The notes under the pieces: generated by a model
The model's input: the letters and a program-made list of their open reading frames with translations, nothing else
Database searches by the model: none
What the model was told of the DNA's origin: nothing
Translations under genes and position numbers: made by a program
In this document: positions 53,926 to 62,481 of the stretch, piece after piece
Layout of the letters: every line of letters starts with the position of its first letter
How positions within the stretch are numbered: position 1 is the first letter of the stretch
Source of the DNA: Azonexus sp.
Lineage (GTDB): Bacteria > Pseudomonadota > Gammaproteobacteria > Burkholderiales > Rhodocyclaceae
Length of the DNA: 62,481 nt
Direction of reading: 5' to 3'
Assembly (NCBI RefSeq): GCF_030824335.1
Contig: NZ_JAVBXX010000040.1
Location: forward strand, 1 to 62,481

Positions 53926-54978
53926 ATGAATTGTTTGGAAAAAGCGCTCTTTCTGCTTTGCCTGGCCGGTCAGGCTCAGGCAGCGGATGGATTGATCGAA
54001 TGTGCCGCAGAGCCCGATGAGAAGTTGCGGCTCGCCTGCTACGACGCTGCGGCCAGGCTCTCGGTCATGAACTCGAAACCCTTGCTGGAAACCGGTGATC
54101 CGCTGGCGGCTCAGGTTCCCGTCACGCCCGCTGCAGCCACCAGTACCGCCGTGCTGTCGTCGCCGATGGCCAAGTTCTGGGAACTGGGGGCGGATGACAA
54201 ACGGGGGGCGTTTATCGTTCGAACCTATCAGCCCAACTACGTCTTGCCTTTCCATTACACGTCCGGTCTGAATCGTGCCTCAAGCCGTTCGGACGATCCG
54301 GCAGGGTCGAATCAGAACGGTTACCGGAAGATCGAGACCAAGCTGCAAATCTCCTTGCGTGCCAAGGTGGCCGAGGATTTGTTGCTGCCTGGCGCCGACC
54401 TTTGGTTCGCTTACACGCAACGCGCACTCTGGCAGGTCTGGGATCGTGGCGGCTCTGCGCCGTTTCGTAGTACCGACTACCAGCCGGAGGCGATTTACGT
54501 CGTGCCGGTACCGGAAAAGCTGAGTGCACTTCCGTTCGACTGGAAACTGCGCATGCTCCAGGTCGGCTTGGCCCATGAGTCGAATGGACAGAACCTGCCG
54601 TCATCGAGAAGCTGGAACCGGGCTTATCTTGGGGCCGGATTTGAGCGCGGCGATTTCAGTCTGCTGTTTCGCGCCAACAAGCGGTTGAGAATGCAAAGCG
54701 ACGACGACAACCCGAATCTGACGGATTACGTCGGGCGCGCCGAGGTCAACATGGCGTGGGTGCCCGGTGTCTCGACCGTTTCGGTGAACTGGCGAACCAC
54801 GCTCAAATCCATGAGCCGGGGTTCGCTGCAAGTCGACTGGACTTATCCGGTATTCGCCAGCCAGCCGGCCGGCTTGCGTTGGTATTTCCAGGCTTTTACC
54901 GGTTACGGTGAAACGCTGATTGACTACAAGCATCGACAGAGCAGTGTTGGCTTGGGGCTGAGCTTATTCCAGTTTTGA
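53926..54978 (+). CDS. pldA: Outer-membrane phospholipase A1
   Basis: ATG 53926 is six bases after TTAGGA (ATG 53920 abuts it). The signal peptide ends GQAQAAD. PldA motifs: YQPNYVLPFHYT, the His-Ser active site in LAHESNGQNLPSSRSWNRAYLG, and the barrel end YGETLIDYKHRQSSVGLGLSLFQF. Hydrolyses phospholipids in the outer membrane, normally active as a calcium-dependent dimer. The 280-bp gap before it holds no gene. Confidence 0.9.
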   Translation: MNCLEKALFLLCLAGQAQAADGLIECAAEPDEKLRLACYDAAARLSVMNSKPLLETGDPLAAQVPVTPAAATSTAVLSSPMAKFWELGADDKRGAFIVRTYQPNYVLPFHYTSGLNRASSRSDDPAGSNQNGYRKIETKLQISLRAKVAEDLLLPGADLWFAYTQRALWQVWDRGGSAPFRSTDYQPEAIYVVPVPEKLSALPFDWKLRMLQVGLAHESNGQNLPSSRSWNRAYLGAGFERGDFSLLFRANKRLRMQSDDDNPNLTDYVGRAEVNMAWVPGVSTVSVNWRTTLKSMSRGSLQVDWTYPVFASQPAGLRWYFQAFTGYGETLIDYKHRQSSVGLGLSLFQF

Positions 54979-55116
54979 ACGGCGCCAAACTGTGCGCTGA
55001 TTGATGCCAATTGCTGCTGCAATCGCTGAGCAGGCTAAAATGCGAGATTCTGTCCCTTGGTCTATTTTCCTGGGGTGCGTTTGCTTCGAGTGTTTTTGTT
55101 GAAATTGGATAAGCGA

Positions 55117-56439
55117 TTGAATTTAAAATCTAAAACCCCGACTGTTGGATTTGTCTCTCTTGGTTGCCCGAAGGCTGGCTCCGATGCCGAACTGATCCTG
55201 ACCCGGTTGCGTGCCGAAGGTTACGAAATATCGCCCAGTTACGATGGCTCCGATCTGGTCATCGTCAATACCTGTGGCTTTATCGATGCAGCAGTCGAAG
55301 AATCGCTCGATGCCATCGGCGAAGCACTCAGCGAAAACGGCAAGGTCATCGTCACCGGCTGTCTTGGTGCCAAGGGCGACATCGTGCAGAACACTCATCC
55401 CTCCGTGCTCGCCGTCACCGGCCCGCACGCGATGGAAGAGGTGATGGGCCATGTGCATCAGCACCTGCCCAAACCGCACGACCCGTATTCTGACTTGGTG
55501 CCGCCGCAAGGCGTGCGCCTGACGCCGGACCACTTCGCGTACCTGAAAATTTCCGAAGGCTGCAACCATAGTTGCACCTTCTGCATCATCCCGTCGCTGC
55601 GCGGCCCGCTGGTTTCGCGCCCGGTCGGCGACGTGCTGGCTGAAGCCGAGAATCTGGCCCGCGCCGGCGTCAAGGAAATCCTGGTCATTTCGCAGGACAC
55701 CAGCGCCTACGGTGTCGATGTCAAATACCGTACGCAGTTCTGGGGTGGCAAGCCGGTCAAGACGCGGCTGAAGGAATTGTGCGACGCACTGGCCAGCTTC
55801 GGCATCTGGGTCCGCCTGCATTACGTCTACCCGTATCCGTCGGTGGACGACGTGATTCCGCTGATGGCCGAAGGCAAGATCCTGCCTTACCTCGACGTGC
55901 CTTTCCAGCACGCCAGCCCGAAAATCCTCAAGGCGATGAAGCGTCCGGCCTCAGCCGAGAACACGCTGGAACGCATCGCCAAGTGGCGCGAAATCTGCCC
56001 GGAAATCGTCATACGCTCGACCTTCATCACCGGCTTCCCCGGTGAGACCGACGAGGATTTCGATCAACTGATCCAGTTCCTCGAAGACGCCAAGCTCGAC
56101 CGCGTCGGGGCGTTTGCCTATTCGCCGGTCGACGGCGCCAAAGCCAATGAAATCCCCGGCCTGCCACCGGAAAGCGTGCGCGAAGACCGCCGTAGCTGGT
56201 TGATGCGGGTGCAGGAAGATATCTCCGCCGACAAGCTGGCGGCCAAGATCGACTCGGTGATCGACGTACTGGTCGACGAAGTGGACGAAGAAGGCACCAT
56301 CGCCCGTTCCAAGGCTGACGCACCGGAAATCGACGGCGTGGTTTACCTCGATGGCCATTTCGACGCGCAGCCGGGCGATTTCCTCAAGGTCAAGGTCATC
56401 GATGCCGACCATCATGACCTCTATGCAGAAGTAATTTAA
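55117..56439 (+). CDS. rimO: Ribosomal protein S12 methylthiotransferase
   Basis: No good ATG exists; TTG 55117 gives 440 residues, the E. coli length, and GTG 55057 is an alternative. [27 protein letters not shown] and VTGCLGAKG supply the auxiliary-cluster cysteines, [15 protein letters not shown] the radical-SAM CxxxCxxC. A C-terminal TRAM domain follows. RimO methylthiolates Asp of ribosomal protein S12. Confidence 0.93.
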   Translation: MNLKSKTPTVGFVSLGCPKAGSDAELILTRLRAEGYEISPSYDGSDLVIVNTCGFIDAAVEESLDAIGEALSENGKVIVTGCLGAKGDIVQNTHPSVLAVTGPHAMEEVMGHVHQHLPKPHDPYSDLVPPQGVRLTPDHFAYLKISEGCNHSCTFCIIPSLRGPLVSRPVGDVLAEAENLARAGVKEILVISQDTSAYGVDVKYRTQFWGGKPVKTRLKELCDALASFGIWVRLHYVYPYPSVDDVIPLMAEGKILPYLDVPFQHASPKILKAMKRPASAENTLERIAKWREICPEIVIRSTFITGFPGETDEDFDQLIQFLEDAKLDRVGAFAYSPVDGAKANEIPGLPPESVREDRRSWLMRVQEDISADKLAAKIDSVIDVLVDEVDEEGTIARSKADAPEIDGVVYLDGHFDAQPGDFLKVKVIDADHHDLYAEVI

Positions 56440-56448
56440 GGTCAGCGC

Positions 56449-56739
56449 ATGCGTCTGGTCCAAACGCAAATAGATTCCATCCGGGAAACCGTCCGGCGCA
56501 CGGCCGGCCCGGATGTGCAGACCTATGTCTTCGGTTCGCGGCTTGATGATGCGGCGCGTGGTGGCGATGTCGACTTGTTGCTGGCGAGTCAGCGGCGGCT
56601 GGATTTGTTGACCCGAGCCAGTGTCAAGGAGGCGCTGGAAAGCGCCATCGGACTACCGGTGGATGTCGTCGCCTATCAAACGGGGAAGGAACCCACCCCG
56701 TTTCAGGCGATAGCGCTGGCGAAGGCGCAATTGTTGTGA
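56449..56739 (+). CDS. Minimal nucleotidyltransferase (MntA-type antitoxin)
   Basis: The 96-residue protein carries the GS-x10-D-x-D motif (VFGSRLDDAARGGDVDLLL) of minimal nucleotidyltransferases. It overlaps the HEPN gene by 4 bases. In MntA/HepT pairs the MNT protein adds AMP to the HEPN toxin and so neutralises it. Confidence 0.85.
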   Translation: MRLVQTQIDSIRETVRRTAGPDVQTYVFGSRLDDAARGGDVDLLLASQRRLDLLTRASVKEALESAIGLPVDVVAYQTGKEPTPFQAIALAKAQLL

Positions 56740-57275
56740 GTACCATCGACATTCTGTCTGCCGAAAAGCGACATCTGGCGCAGTTGCTGGAGGCTGTGCA
56801 GCGTTGCGTCTATTTTCTCGATGCGGCAGCGAAAAGTTTGCCGTGGCCGCTGCTTGGCGATGAATTGGCGCGCAGAAAAAAAGACCCGGCTTTGTTCGGT
56901 GGTTTGGCGGCATTCAACGAGCGTTTTGCCAAACTGCAGGATACCTTGGCGGCGGCAATGCGCCATGCTCATTTGTTGCTCGGCGAATCGGCCGACAGTT
57001 TTCTCAAGGTGCTTGCTTATTACGAGAAGCAGGGCGTCATTGATTCCCTGGCGGATTGGCAACTATTACGTACGGCACGCAACTTGGCGGCACACGATTA
57101 TGAAACCGACTATGTCGATATCGCCGAGCATTTCAATACCCTGCACGGCCTGATGCCCGGCTTGTTGGCGGCAAGCGGCGCTTTCGTCTTCCTGTGCCAG
57201 GATCGTCTGGCCATTGATCCGGCCAGCGCGGATTTTGTGCAAGAGTTCAAGCAAATTGTCCGGGCGCCTGAATGA
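56736..57275 (+). CDS. HEPN-domain protein (HepT-like toxin)
   Basis: A GTG start at 56736 overlaps the MNT stop. RNLAAHDYETDY provides the RxxxxH RNase motif followed by Tyr, the AMP-acceptor position in HepT. It is longer than many HepT proteins (179 residues). An antitoxin partner precedes it, so this is probably a type VII toxin-antitoxin pair. Confidence 0.8.
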   Translation: MSTIDILSAEKRHLAQLLEAVQRCVYFLDAAAKSLPWPLLGDELARRKKDPALFGGLAAFNERFAKLQDTLAAAMRHAHLLLGESADSFLKVLAYYEKQGVIDSLADWQLLRTARNLAAHDYETDYVDIAEHFNTLHGLMPGLLAASGAFVFLCQDRLAIDPASADFVQEFKQIVRAPE

Positions 57276-58660
57276 ATGCTTTGGTTCGGCAACTGGTAAG
57301 TTTGCTCGGCGCTGCCAACGTCCTGACCGATCCCGCTGACACCGCGCCCTTTCTCACCGACTGGCGCGGTCGTTATCGCGGCGCGGCGTTGTGCGTGGTT
57401 CGTCCAGGCAACGCCGAAGAAGTCGCCGCCGTGGTTCGTGCCTGCGCCGAAGCCGGCGTGCCCATCGTGCCGCAGAGCGGCAATACCAGTCTGTGCGGTG
57501 CGGCGACGCCGGATGACACGGGCAGGGCGGTGGTCGTCAGCCTGGGTCGAATGAACCGCATTCTTGCGGTCGACGCGCTGAACCACACGATTTGCGTCGA
57601 AGCCGGGTGTACGCTGGCGGCGGTGCAGGAGGCCGCTAATGCGGTTGATCGGCTGTTTCCGCTGGCCTTGGCTTCCGAAGGGACGTGCCAGATCGGCGGC
57701 AATCTTTCGACCAACGCGGGTGGCGTCCAGGTGCTGCGTTACGGCAATACGCGCGAACTGACGCTGGGCCTGCAAGTGGTCATGCCCAACGGTGAGTTGT
57801 GGGACGGCTTGCGCGGCCTGCGCAAGGACAATACCGGCTACGACCTGAAACACCTGTTCATCGGTGCCGAAGGCACGCTCGGCATCATCACTGCCGCCGT
57901 GTTGAAGCTCTATCCGCTACCAAAAACGCAGACCACCTGCTGGCTGAATATTGCATCCCCCGATATTGCGGTCGACCTGTTGAATCGGGCCAAAAATGCC
58001 TTCGATGCGCAGTTGACCGCATTCGAGCTGATTTCCGAAACGGCACTTGGGCTGGTGCTCAGGCATATTCCCGGCGCCACCCGGCCGGCGGCGGTCAGCC
58101 CGTGGTACGTGCTAGCCGAGTTTTCCGATGCCGATCCGGCAATGGTCGAACGCTGGCTGGGCGAGCAGATGGAAGCCGGTACGGTGGCCGATGGCGTGAT
58201 CGCTGCCAGCGCAGCGCAGGCGAAAAAACTGTGGTCGCTGCGCGAGAATATTTCCGAAGCGCAGAAGATCGAAGGCGTCAGCATCAAGCATGATGTGGCG
58301 GTGCCGGTATCGCGCATTGCCGAATTTCTTGTCACAGCCGACGCCGCACTGGCTGCCGCATTTCCCGGTATTCGCGTCGTCGCCTTCGGCCATGTTGGCG
58401 ACGGCAATCTGCACTACAACCTGTCGCAGCCGGATGCCCAGGACAACGCGCTTTTCCTGGCCAGTCAGCCCGAGGTCAATCGTATCGTCCATGATGCGGT
58501 CCACGCGCTGAACGGGTCAATTTCCGCCGAACATGGCCTGGGGCAGTTGAAGCGTGAGGAAATCCTGCGCTATAAATCGCCGGTCGAAATGGCCTTGATG
58601 CGTTCGATCAAGCAGGCGCTTGATCCGCACGGGCTGATGAATCCCGGCAAGCTGCTTTGA
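57272..58660 (+). CDS. FAD-linked D-2-hydroxyacid dehydrogenase (GlcD/D-lactate type)
   Basis: ATG 57272 overlaps the HEPN stop (ATGA). The 462 residues match FAD-binding type-4 oxidases: VPIVPQSGNTSLCGAATPD and TCQIGGNLSTNAGGVQVLRYGN (FAD pyrophosphate contacts), GAEGTLGIITAAVLKL, and VVAFGHVGDGNLHYNLS with the His pair, ending NPGKLL. Substrate could be glycolate, D-lactate or D-2-hydroxyglutarate. Confidence 0.88.
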   Translation: MNALVRQLVSLLGAANVLTDPADTAPFLTDWRGRYRGAALCVVRPGNAEEVAAVVRACAEAGVPIVPQSGNTSLCGAATPDDTGRAVVVSLGRMNRILAVDALNHTICVEAGCTLAAVQEAANAVDRLFPLALASEGTCQIGGNLSTNAGGVQVLRYGNTRELTLGLQVVMPNGELWDGLRGLRKDNTGYDLKHLFIGAEGTLGIITAAVLKLYPLPKTQTTCWLNIASPDIAVDLLNRAKNAFDAQLTAFELISETALGLVLRHIPGATRPAAVSPWYVLAEFSDADPAMVERWLGEQMEAGTVADGVIAASAAQAKKLWSLRENISEAQKIEGVSIKHDVAVPVSRIAEFLVTADAALAAAFPGIRVVAFGHVGDGNLHYNLSQPDAQDNALFLASQPEVNRIVHDAVHALNGSISAEHGLGQLKREEILRYKSPVEMALMRSIKQALDPHGLMNPGKLL

Positions 58661-58774
58661 CAGGGGCGGGCATCGACCATCAAAAAGCATTGCCCAGGCA
58701 CCCGCCGGGCAAAGATGAAAAATTCGCCGGCCTGTCGCTTGTCGACATGCCGCAGCAACATGAGGAGTCGTAAT

Positions 58775-59302
58775 TTGTCATATCGTTTGATTGCACAGGG
58801 GGTTTTGTTCTCTCTGGCCCTGAGTGCCTGTTCCCAGCTTCCGCCGGCCCTGCAGGAGGTTGTGCCAAGCAGCATGCGGGTCAGCGTTGGAAACAAGGTC
58901 AGTCCTGAACTCGCTGCGCCACCGCCGGCTCGCTCATCGGTCAGTGAAAAAACACTGATCGCCGAGGTCGACGCTGAACACAGCATCTTTTTCCCGTCGT
59001 CCGGCGTGACTGTCGACAGCGAAGGTCGCGCCCGGCTGATCGAACATGCCAACCGCCTCAAGGCATCGCCGGATCTGGTCGTCACCCTGATCGGCCATAC
59101 CGACGATCTGGGTAGTCCGTCCTACAACCTGGCGATTGCCGAACAGCGGGTCAATGCCGTGTACGCCATCCTGCGCAGCCAGCGCGTGCCGCTGACCCAG
59201 ATCCGGCGCTACGGTGTCGGTAATGAACAGATGGACCGGGCCTGCAAGTCGGAAGCGTGCCGCAAGAAAATGCGCCGGGTTGAACTCGTTTTCGGCGAGT
59301 AA
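58775..59302 (+). CDS. OmpA-domain lipoprotein
   Basis: TTG 58775 is chosen because GAGGAG lies 7 bases upstream; it gives a lipoprotein signal with the lipobox LSAC. An upstream ATG at 58760 overlaps that site. C-terminal ~110 residues are an OmpA-like peptidoglycan-binding domain (LIGHTDDLGSPSYNLAIAEQRVNAVYAIL, RRYGVGNEQ). It probably links the outer membrane and cell wall. Confidence 0.85.
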   Translation: MSYRLIAQGVLFSLALSACSQLPPALQEVVPSSMRVSVGNKVSPELAAPPPARSSVSEKTLIAEVDAEHSIFFPSSGVTVDSEGRARLIEHANRLKASPDLVVTLIGHTDDLGSPSYNLAIAEQRVNAVYAILRSQRVPLTQIRRYGVGNEQMDRACKSEACRKKMRRVELVFGE

Positions 59303-59304
59303 AA

Positions 59305-59348
59305 GCTCAATCTCCAGCGCGTTCGAGCTCAATCTCCAGCGCGTTCGA
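59305..59348. repeat. 22-bp tandem duplication at a kinase 3' end
   Basis: The unit GCTCAATCTCCAGCGCGTTCGA occurs twice back to back; the right copy encodes the last residues and stop of the histidine kinase. Confidence 0.9.
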
Positions 59349-60687
59349 ACGGTAGCGTAAAGCGGAAGGTCGTACCGCTTCCCGGCTGGCTTTCAATCTG
59401 GAACTGGCCGTCGAGCAGGGTAACCAGACGACGCACGATGGCCAGACCGACCCCGATGCCACCATGCCGGCGAACGGCCGAGCCATCGGCCTGAATCATC
59501 AGGCCGTCCAGTTCGGCCAGTTTTTCCGGCGGGATGCCGGGGCCTTCGTCGGTGATGCTGAATTCCAGGTGGACCTGCTGTTCCCGGTTTTCGACCAGGC
59601 GCAGCGTGATGCCGATTTCACCGTGATCGACGAACTTGATGGCGTTATCCATCAGGTGGCCGATGATCTTGCGCAGACGATCAAGGTCGCCAATCAGGAT
59701 CGGCGGCAGGTCACCTTCGACCTGCTCGACCAAGCGCAAGCCTTTGGCTTCGAGCGCTTGCCGGTAGCGGTGCAAAATGCCTTCGAGCATCTCGTTGACC
59801 GCAAAAGGCCCGGTATTCGGTTGGCAGTGCCCGGCTTCAAGCGCAGAGAGTTCAATCAGGTTCTCGATCTTGTGCATCAGATCGCTGGCCGAGTGCCGGA
59901 GCGGGGTGAGCAATTCTTGTTGGTCGGCCGTCAGGTCTTCCTGCGAGAGCAATTCCGACAGCCCGAGAATGCCATTCATCGGGGTACGCAGTTCGTGGCT
60001 GATGTTGGCCAGGAATTCAGTCTTGGCGCGGTTGGAGCGTTCGGCGTGCTGGCGGGCATCGTCCAGATTTTTCAGCAGCCCGTCCTTTTCATGTTCCAGG
60101 CGCAGGGTTTCCTGCAGCGCATCGTTGAAATAATCGGCGCTACGCGTGGCGATCAGCAGAAAAAGCAGCGACATGATGCTGAAGCCGATGTGCAGCGGGT
60201 CGGTGCCGTAGGCGCCGACCAAGACAGCGATGACGACCGGCCAGGCATACAGGCGAAAGATCAGCCGGTCTGCGGCCAGGACGGGTACTGCACCGGCCAC
60301 CATGCCGGCCATGACGAAGCCGGTGAATAGTTGCAGGGTGGTGTCGCCCGGACTCATGAACAACAGTGCGCCCGCTGCCCACAACAGGCCGGCGCTGGCC
60401 GCGCCGAGCAGGGCACGTTGGCGCCAGCCGGCTGCGCTGGATTCGCGCAGTGCCGGGTCGCTGGCCTGATAACGGACTGCCTGCAGCACGCGCACACCGG
60501 CAATCAACAGGGCTGCAATCCACCAGACGACGAGCGGGGTTGTTGCAATCGTGCCTTGGGCTATCCATACCAGCAGGCTGGCGTTGACGATCGAAGCAAT
60601 CTGCCCCAGCCGCAGATTACGGTAGAGCAGCTCAACCTGCCGGTTGAGAATGAAGCTGGGGGTTGGCGGGGTCAATGGATAGCCCAC
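59329..60687 (-). CDS. Membrane histidine kinase
   Basis: The 452-residue protein has about six membrane segments (residues ~25-190), then HisKA with ANISHELRTPMNGILGLSELL (phosphorylated His near 230) and an ATPase domain (LMDNAIKFV N-box, DEGPGIPPEKL, GGIGVGLAIVRRLV, GSGTTFRFTLP). No receiver domain. Its start overlaps hslO by 16 bases, so it is in one operon with arsC-like and hslO; the partner regulator is not seen. Confidence 0.9.
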   Translation of the reverse strand: MGYPLTPPTPSFILNRQVELLYRNLRLGQIASIVNASLLVWIAQGTIATTPLVVWWIAALLIAGVRVLQAVRYQASDPALRESSAAGWRQRALLGAASAGLLWAAGALLFMSPGDTTLQLFTGFVMAGMVAGAVPVLAADRLIFRLYAWPVVIAVLVGAYGTDPLHIGFSIMSLLFLLIATRSADYFNDALQETLRLEHEKDGLLKNLDDARQHAERSNRAKTEFLANISHELRTPMNGILGLSELLSQEDLTADQQELLTPLRHSASDLMHKIENLIELSALEAGHCQPNTGPFAVNEMLEGILHRYRQALEAKGLRLVEQVEGDLPPILIGDLDRLRKIIGHLMDNAIKFVDHGEIGITLRLVENREQQVHLEFSITDEGPGIPPEKLAELDGLMIQADGSAVRRHGGIGVGLAIVRRLVTLLDGQFQIESQPGSGTTFRFTLPFERAGD

Positions 60688-61565
60688 CCGGCGTATTCGT
60701 CGAACAAGGCCGCCACATCATCGGCGCTGAAACGGTATTCCCGGTTGCAGATATCGTCGCGGATGAGGATTTCGCCATGCTCGGCGACAATGCTTTCGGC
60801 ATCCTGGCGGCCCAGGCTGCGCACCATGTCGCGGACTTTTTCCCAGTCTTCCGGGCAGTGGTAGACGACCGTCTGCGCGTCGTAGATACGAATGCCACGG
60901 GCTTCGATTTCTTCGTGGAACAAGCGGCTGAGCAAAGTTTCAGCATCGAGTTCGAGCAGTTCGGCCGGCTTGACCGTGGCCGCCAACTGGGTGATGCGCT
61001 GCCAGCCATCGGCATCGTGCTGATCGGCTTGTGGCATTTTCTGCAGGAAGAGGCAGACGGCGGCTTCCCGACTGGCCGTGGCAAACAGCCGCGAGGGCTG
61101 TTGCTCGGATTGCTCCAGGTAATGCTCGAAAATCTCCGCAATGCTGTCGCCGACCATCGGCACAAAGCTCTGGTAGGGCTGGCGTGCATCCGGCATGTCC
61201 AGGCTCATCAACAACTGACCGCCTTGATCGGCGCCCAGCAATTGCTGCACCGGCGCCGGCAGCACCACCGGATTGCTGCGCGCCATGCCGCGCATTTGCA
61301 ATTGCTCGTTGCAATCCATCACCAGCAACTGGATCGGGCCGTTGCCGCGCAACTGCAGCGTCAGCCGACCGGGCTGTTTCAACTGCCCGGCAATCAGCGC
61401 GGTCACCGCAGCCGTTTCACCGAGCAACTGGGCGACTGTCGGCTGATAATTGCGGTCGACCTGCATTTGTTGCCAGGAATCACCCAGATGAACGACGGCA
61501 CCGCGAATGTCCAGGCCTTCGAAGAGAAAGCGGCGGATGCTGCTGGTGTTTTTGTCATGACTCAT
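60672..61565 (-). CDS. hslO: Hsp33-family redox chaperone with degenerate cysteines
   Basis: The 297-residue protein follows Hsp33: an N-terminal core (RGAVVHLGDSW, AVTALIAGQLKQPGRLTLQLRG) and a C-terminal switch region. Normal Hsp33 has CxC and CxxC zinc ligands. Here the sequence reads VVYHCPED and RDDICNREYRF, so only one cysteine of each pair remains. Whether the protein keeps oxidation-triggered chaperone activity is doubtful. ATGA overlap with the arsC-like gene. Confidence 0.85.
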   Translation of the reverse strand: MSHDKNTSSIRRFLFEGLDIRGAVVHLGDSWQQMQVDRNYQPTVAQLLGETAAVTALIAGQLKQPGRLTLQLRGNGPIQLLVMDCNEQLQMRGMARSNPVVLPAPVQQLLGADQGGQLLMSLDMPDARQPYQSFVPMVGDSIAEIFEHYLEQSEQQPSRLFATASREAAVCLFLQKMPQADQHDADGWQRITQLAATVKPAELLELDAETLLSRLFHEEIEARGIRIYDAQTVVYHCPEDWEKVRDMVRSLGRQDAESIVAEHGEILIRDDICNREYRFSADDVAALFDEYAGWAIH

Positions 61566-61930
61566 TTGAGTTTCTCCGCGTAGCTTTCCGGCGCGAAGCC
61601 GACCAGCAGCGCCTTGCCGGTATCGAGCACCGGCCGCTTGATGAGCGCCGGATACTGCGCCATCAATTTCAGTGCTTTTGCTTCGTCGACCGCAGAACGC
61701 TCGTCATCCGTCAGCTTCTTCCACATCAAGCCGCGCTTGTTCAGCAGCACTTCCCAACCCGCCCGCGCCGCCCAATCCGGCAGATTCGCCTCAGCCACGC
61801 CGGCCTTCTTGTAATCGATGAATTCGTAAGCGACGCCGTTTTCAGTCAGCCAGGTCATGGCTTTCTTCATGGTGTCGCAGTTCTTGATGCCGTACATCCG
61901 GCAGCTGGCTGGTTGGGTCAAAGCAGTCAT
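61562..61930 (-). CDS. ArsC/Spx-family reductase (YffB-like)
   Basis: ATG 61930 gives 122 residues; ATG 61897 (MYGIKNCDTMKKA) is an alternative. The single Cys in the KNCDTMKKA loop and LIKRPVLDTGKALLVGF mark the YffB/ArsC-like thioredoxin-fold group. Arsenate reduction is not implied. A pairing with hslO suggests thiol stress response. Confidence 0.85.
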   Translation of the reverse strand: MTALTQPASCRMYGIKNCDTMKKAMTWLTENGVAYEFIDYKKAGVAEANLPDWAARAGWEVLLNKRGLMWKKLTDDERSAVDEAKALKLMAQYPALIKRPVLDTGKALLVGFAPESYAEKLK

Positions 61931-62187
61931 CTTGGTTGGTGCGATCAATTCAAAGGAGGGGATTTTACCTATTTATCTTCGCGCGGATTGCGAATGCGCC
62001 ATTTGCGCTTTTCCGGTCTCTCGCCATGAGACTTTGGCGCTCGACAATGGACGAAAAATACCTGCCGGAGTTTTCATGCCAACGATGTATCTGACCGATC
62101 ATTGCTCTGCCACGCCAGTTTTTCGATATGCCAGTGGTGTGATCAGGCTTGGCTCGCTATGATGCTGGCAAAATACAAAGGGGTGGC

Positions 62188-62481
62188 ATGACCAAATCCG
62201 AACGTTTTGGCATCATCGAACGCATGCTGCTTTCGCGGCGCAGCGTTAGCTTTGCCGAGTTGCAACGGCGCCTGGAAGTCTCGCGCGCTACGCTGCACCG
62301 CGATCTGCGCGATCTCAAGGAACGCATGCAGGTGCCTATTGTTTGCGACCGCGATACCGGCACCTACCGCATCGACAATAGCGTCGAACGCTACGAACTC
62401 CCCGGCGTCTGGTTCTCGGCCGGCGAAATCCACGCCCTGCTCAGCATGCAGCAACTGCTCGCCGCCTTCGACGCCGGCGGC
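62188..62481 (+). CDS. HTH-WYL transcriptional regulator, N-terminal part (partial at window end)
   Basis: ATG 62188 follows AAAGGGG. The 98 visible residues form a DeoR-like winged HTH (SERFGIIERMLLSRRSVSFAELQ, VSRATLHRDLRDLKERM) and the beginning of the WYL ligand domain region (FSAGEIHALLSMQQLL). Such regulators respond to nucleic acid or nucleotide ligands. The 3' end is outside. The 250 bp before it hold no gene. Confidence 0.85.
   Translation, partial: MTKSERFGIIERMLLSRRSVSFAELQRRLEVSRATLHRDLRDLKERMQVPIVCDRDTGTYRIDNSVERYELPGVWFSAGEIHALLSMQQLLAAFDAGG

Overview
The window is a GC-rich bacterial chromosome segment (roughly 62-63% G+C by eye). It is densely packed on both strands, with no rRNA, tRNA, CRISPR array or intact transposase seen. 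Gene content (AcnB, PPK1, RimO, Hsp33, acyl-CoA catabolism, ModE-type molybdate systems, many c-di-GMP and histidine-kinase signalling genes), Shine-Dalgarno style and codon use point to a betaproteobacterium, most likely Rhodocyclales close to Dechloromonas/Azonexus. The genus is an inference. Both ends cut genes: acnB at the left, a WYL-domain regulator at the right. Layout: 1-6.8 kb holds the acnB 3' end, a SulP-STAS-cyclic-nucleotide-domain transporter, two small paralogous-tailed proteins, an overlapping pterin pair (FolB-like/DHFR) and a PAS-GGDEF-EAL protein. 6.9-24.9 kb is a fatty-acid degradation island: a TetR regulator, FadE-thiolase-FadJ type operon, FadL, then a second set with reversed-domain multifunctional enzyme, FadA, a DUF4442 protein, a chalcone-isomerase-like protein, FadD, an NMO-like flavoprotein, a second acyl-CoA dehydrogenase and a dienoyl-CoA isomerase. 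Three near-identical palindromes (upstream of tetR, fadL and the second operon) define a probable local regulon. 25-36 kb carries a cupin, an EamA exporter, a GDSL autotransporter esterase between direct repeats, a YkgJ-like protein, ppk, a response-regulator diguanylate cyclase, a SIMPL protein and a low-GC membrane protein bracketed by perfect inverted repeats. 36.2-49.6 kb is a molybdenum/tungsten island: modE-modA-modB-modC-modD-nifX-like on the minus strand, a divergent di-Mop molbindin, and a second oxyanion ABC set (ModA-, ModB-, ModC-like). The second set sits downstream of a TonB-dependent receptor, a frameshifted binding protein, a di-haem oxidoreductase and a tiny Cys-rich protein. 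Four 24-bp ModE-like boxes sit at the promoters, so the TonB receptor cluster is probably ModE controlled. 49.7-62.5 kb holds an Aap-type amino-acid ABC operon, phospholipase A1, rimO, a MNT/HEPN toxin-antitoxin pair, a FAD-linked hydroxyacid dehydrogenase, an OmpA-like lipoprotein, and an arsC-like/hslO/histidine-kinase operon. Three signals stand out as possibly undescribed. (i) A ~60-nt predicted sRNA at 29080-29139 (minus) has a textbook promoter and terminator. Its 5' end is complementary to the unusual AGGAGACA ribosome-binding sites shared by seven genes of the fatty-acid island. (ii) A 10-bp word, GTCGACCGCA followed by an A/T-rich tail, recurs about 20 times in intergenic and coding DNA on both strands, in the manner of a DNA uptake sequence. 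(iii) A ModE-box-controlled TonB receptor/di-haem/second molybdate-type ABC cluster suggests active outer-membrane uptake of molybdenum or tungsten. All functional statements come from reading sequence only; no database search was run.
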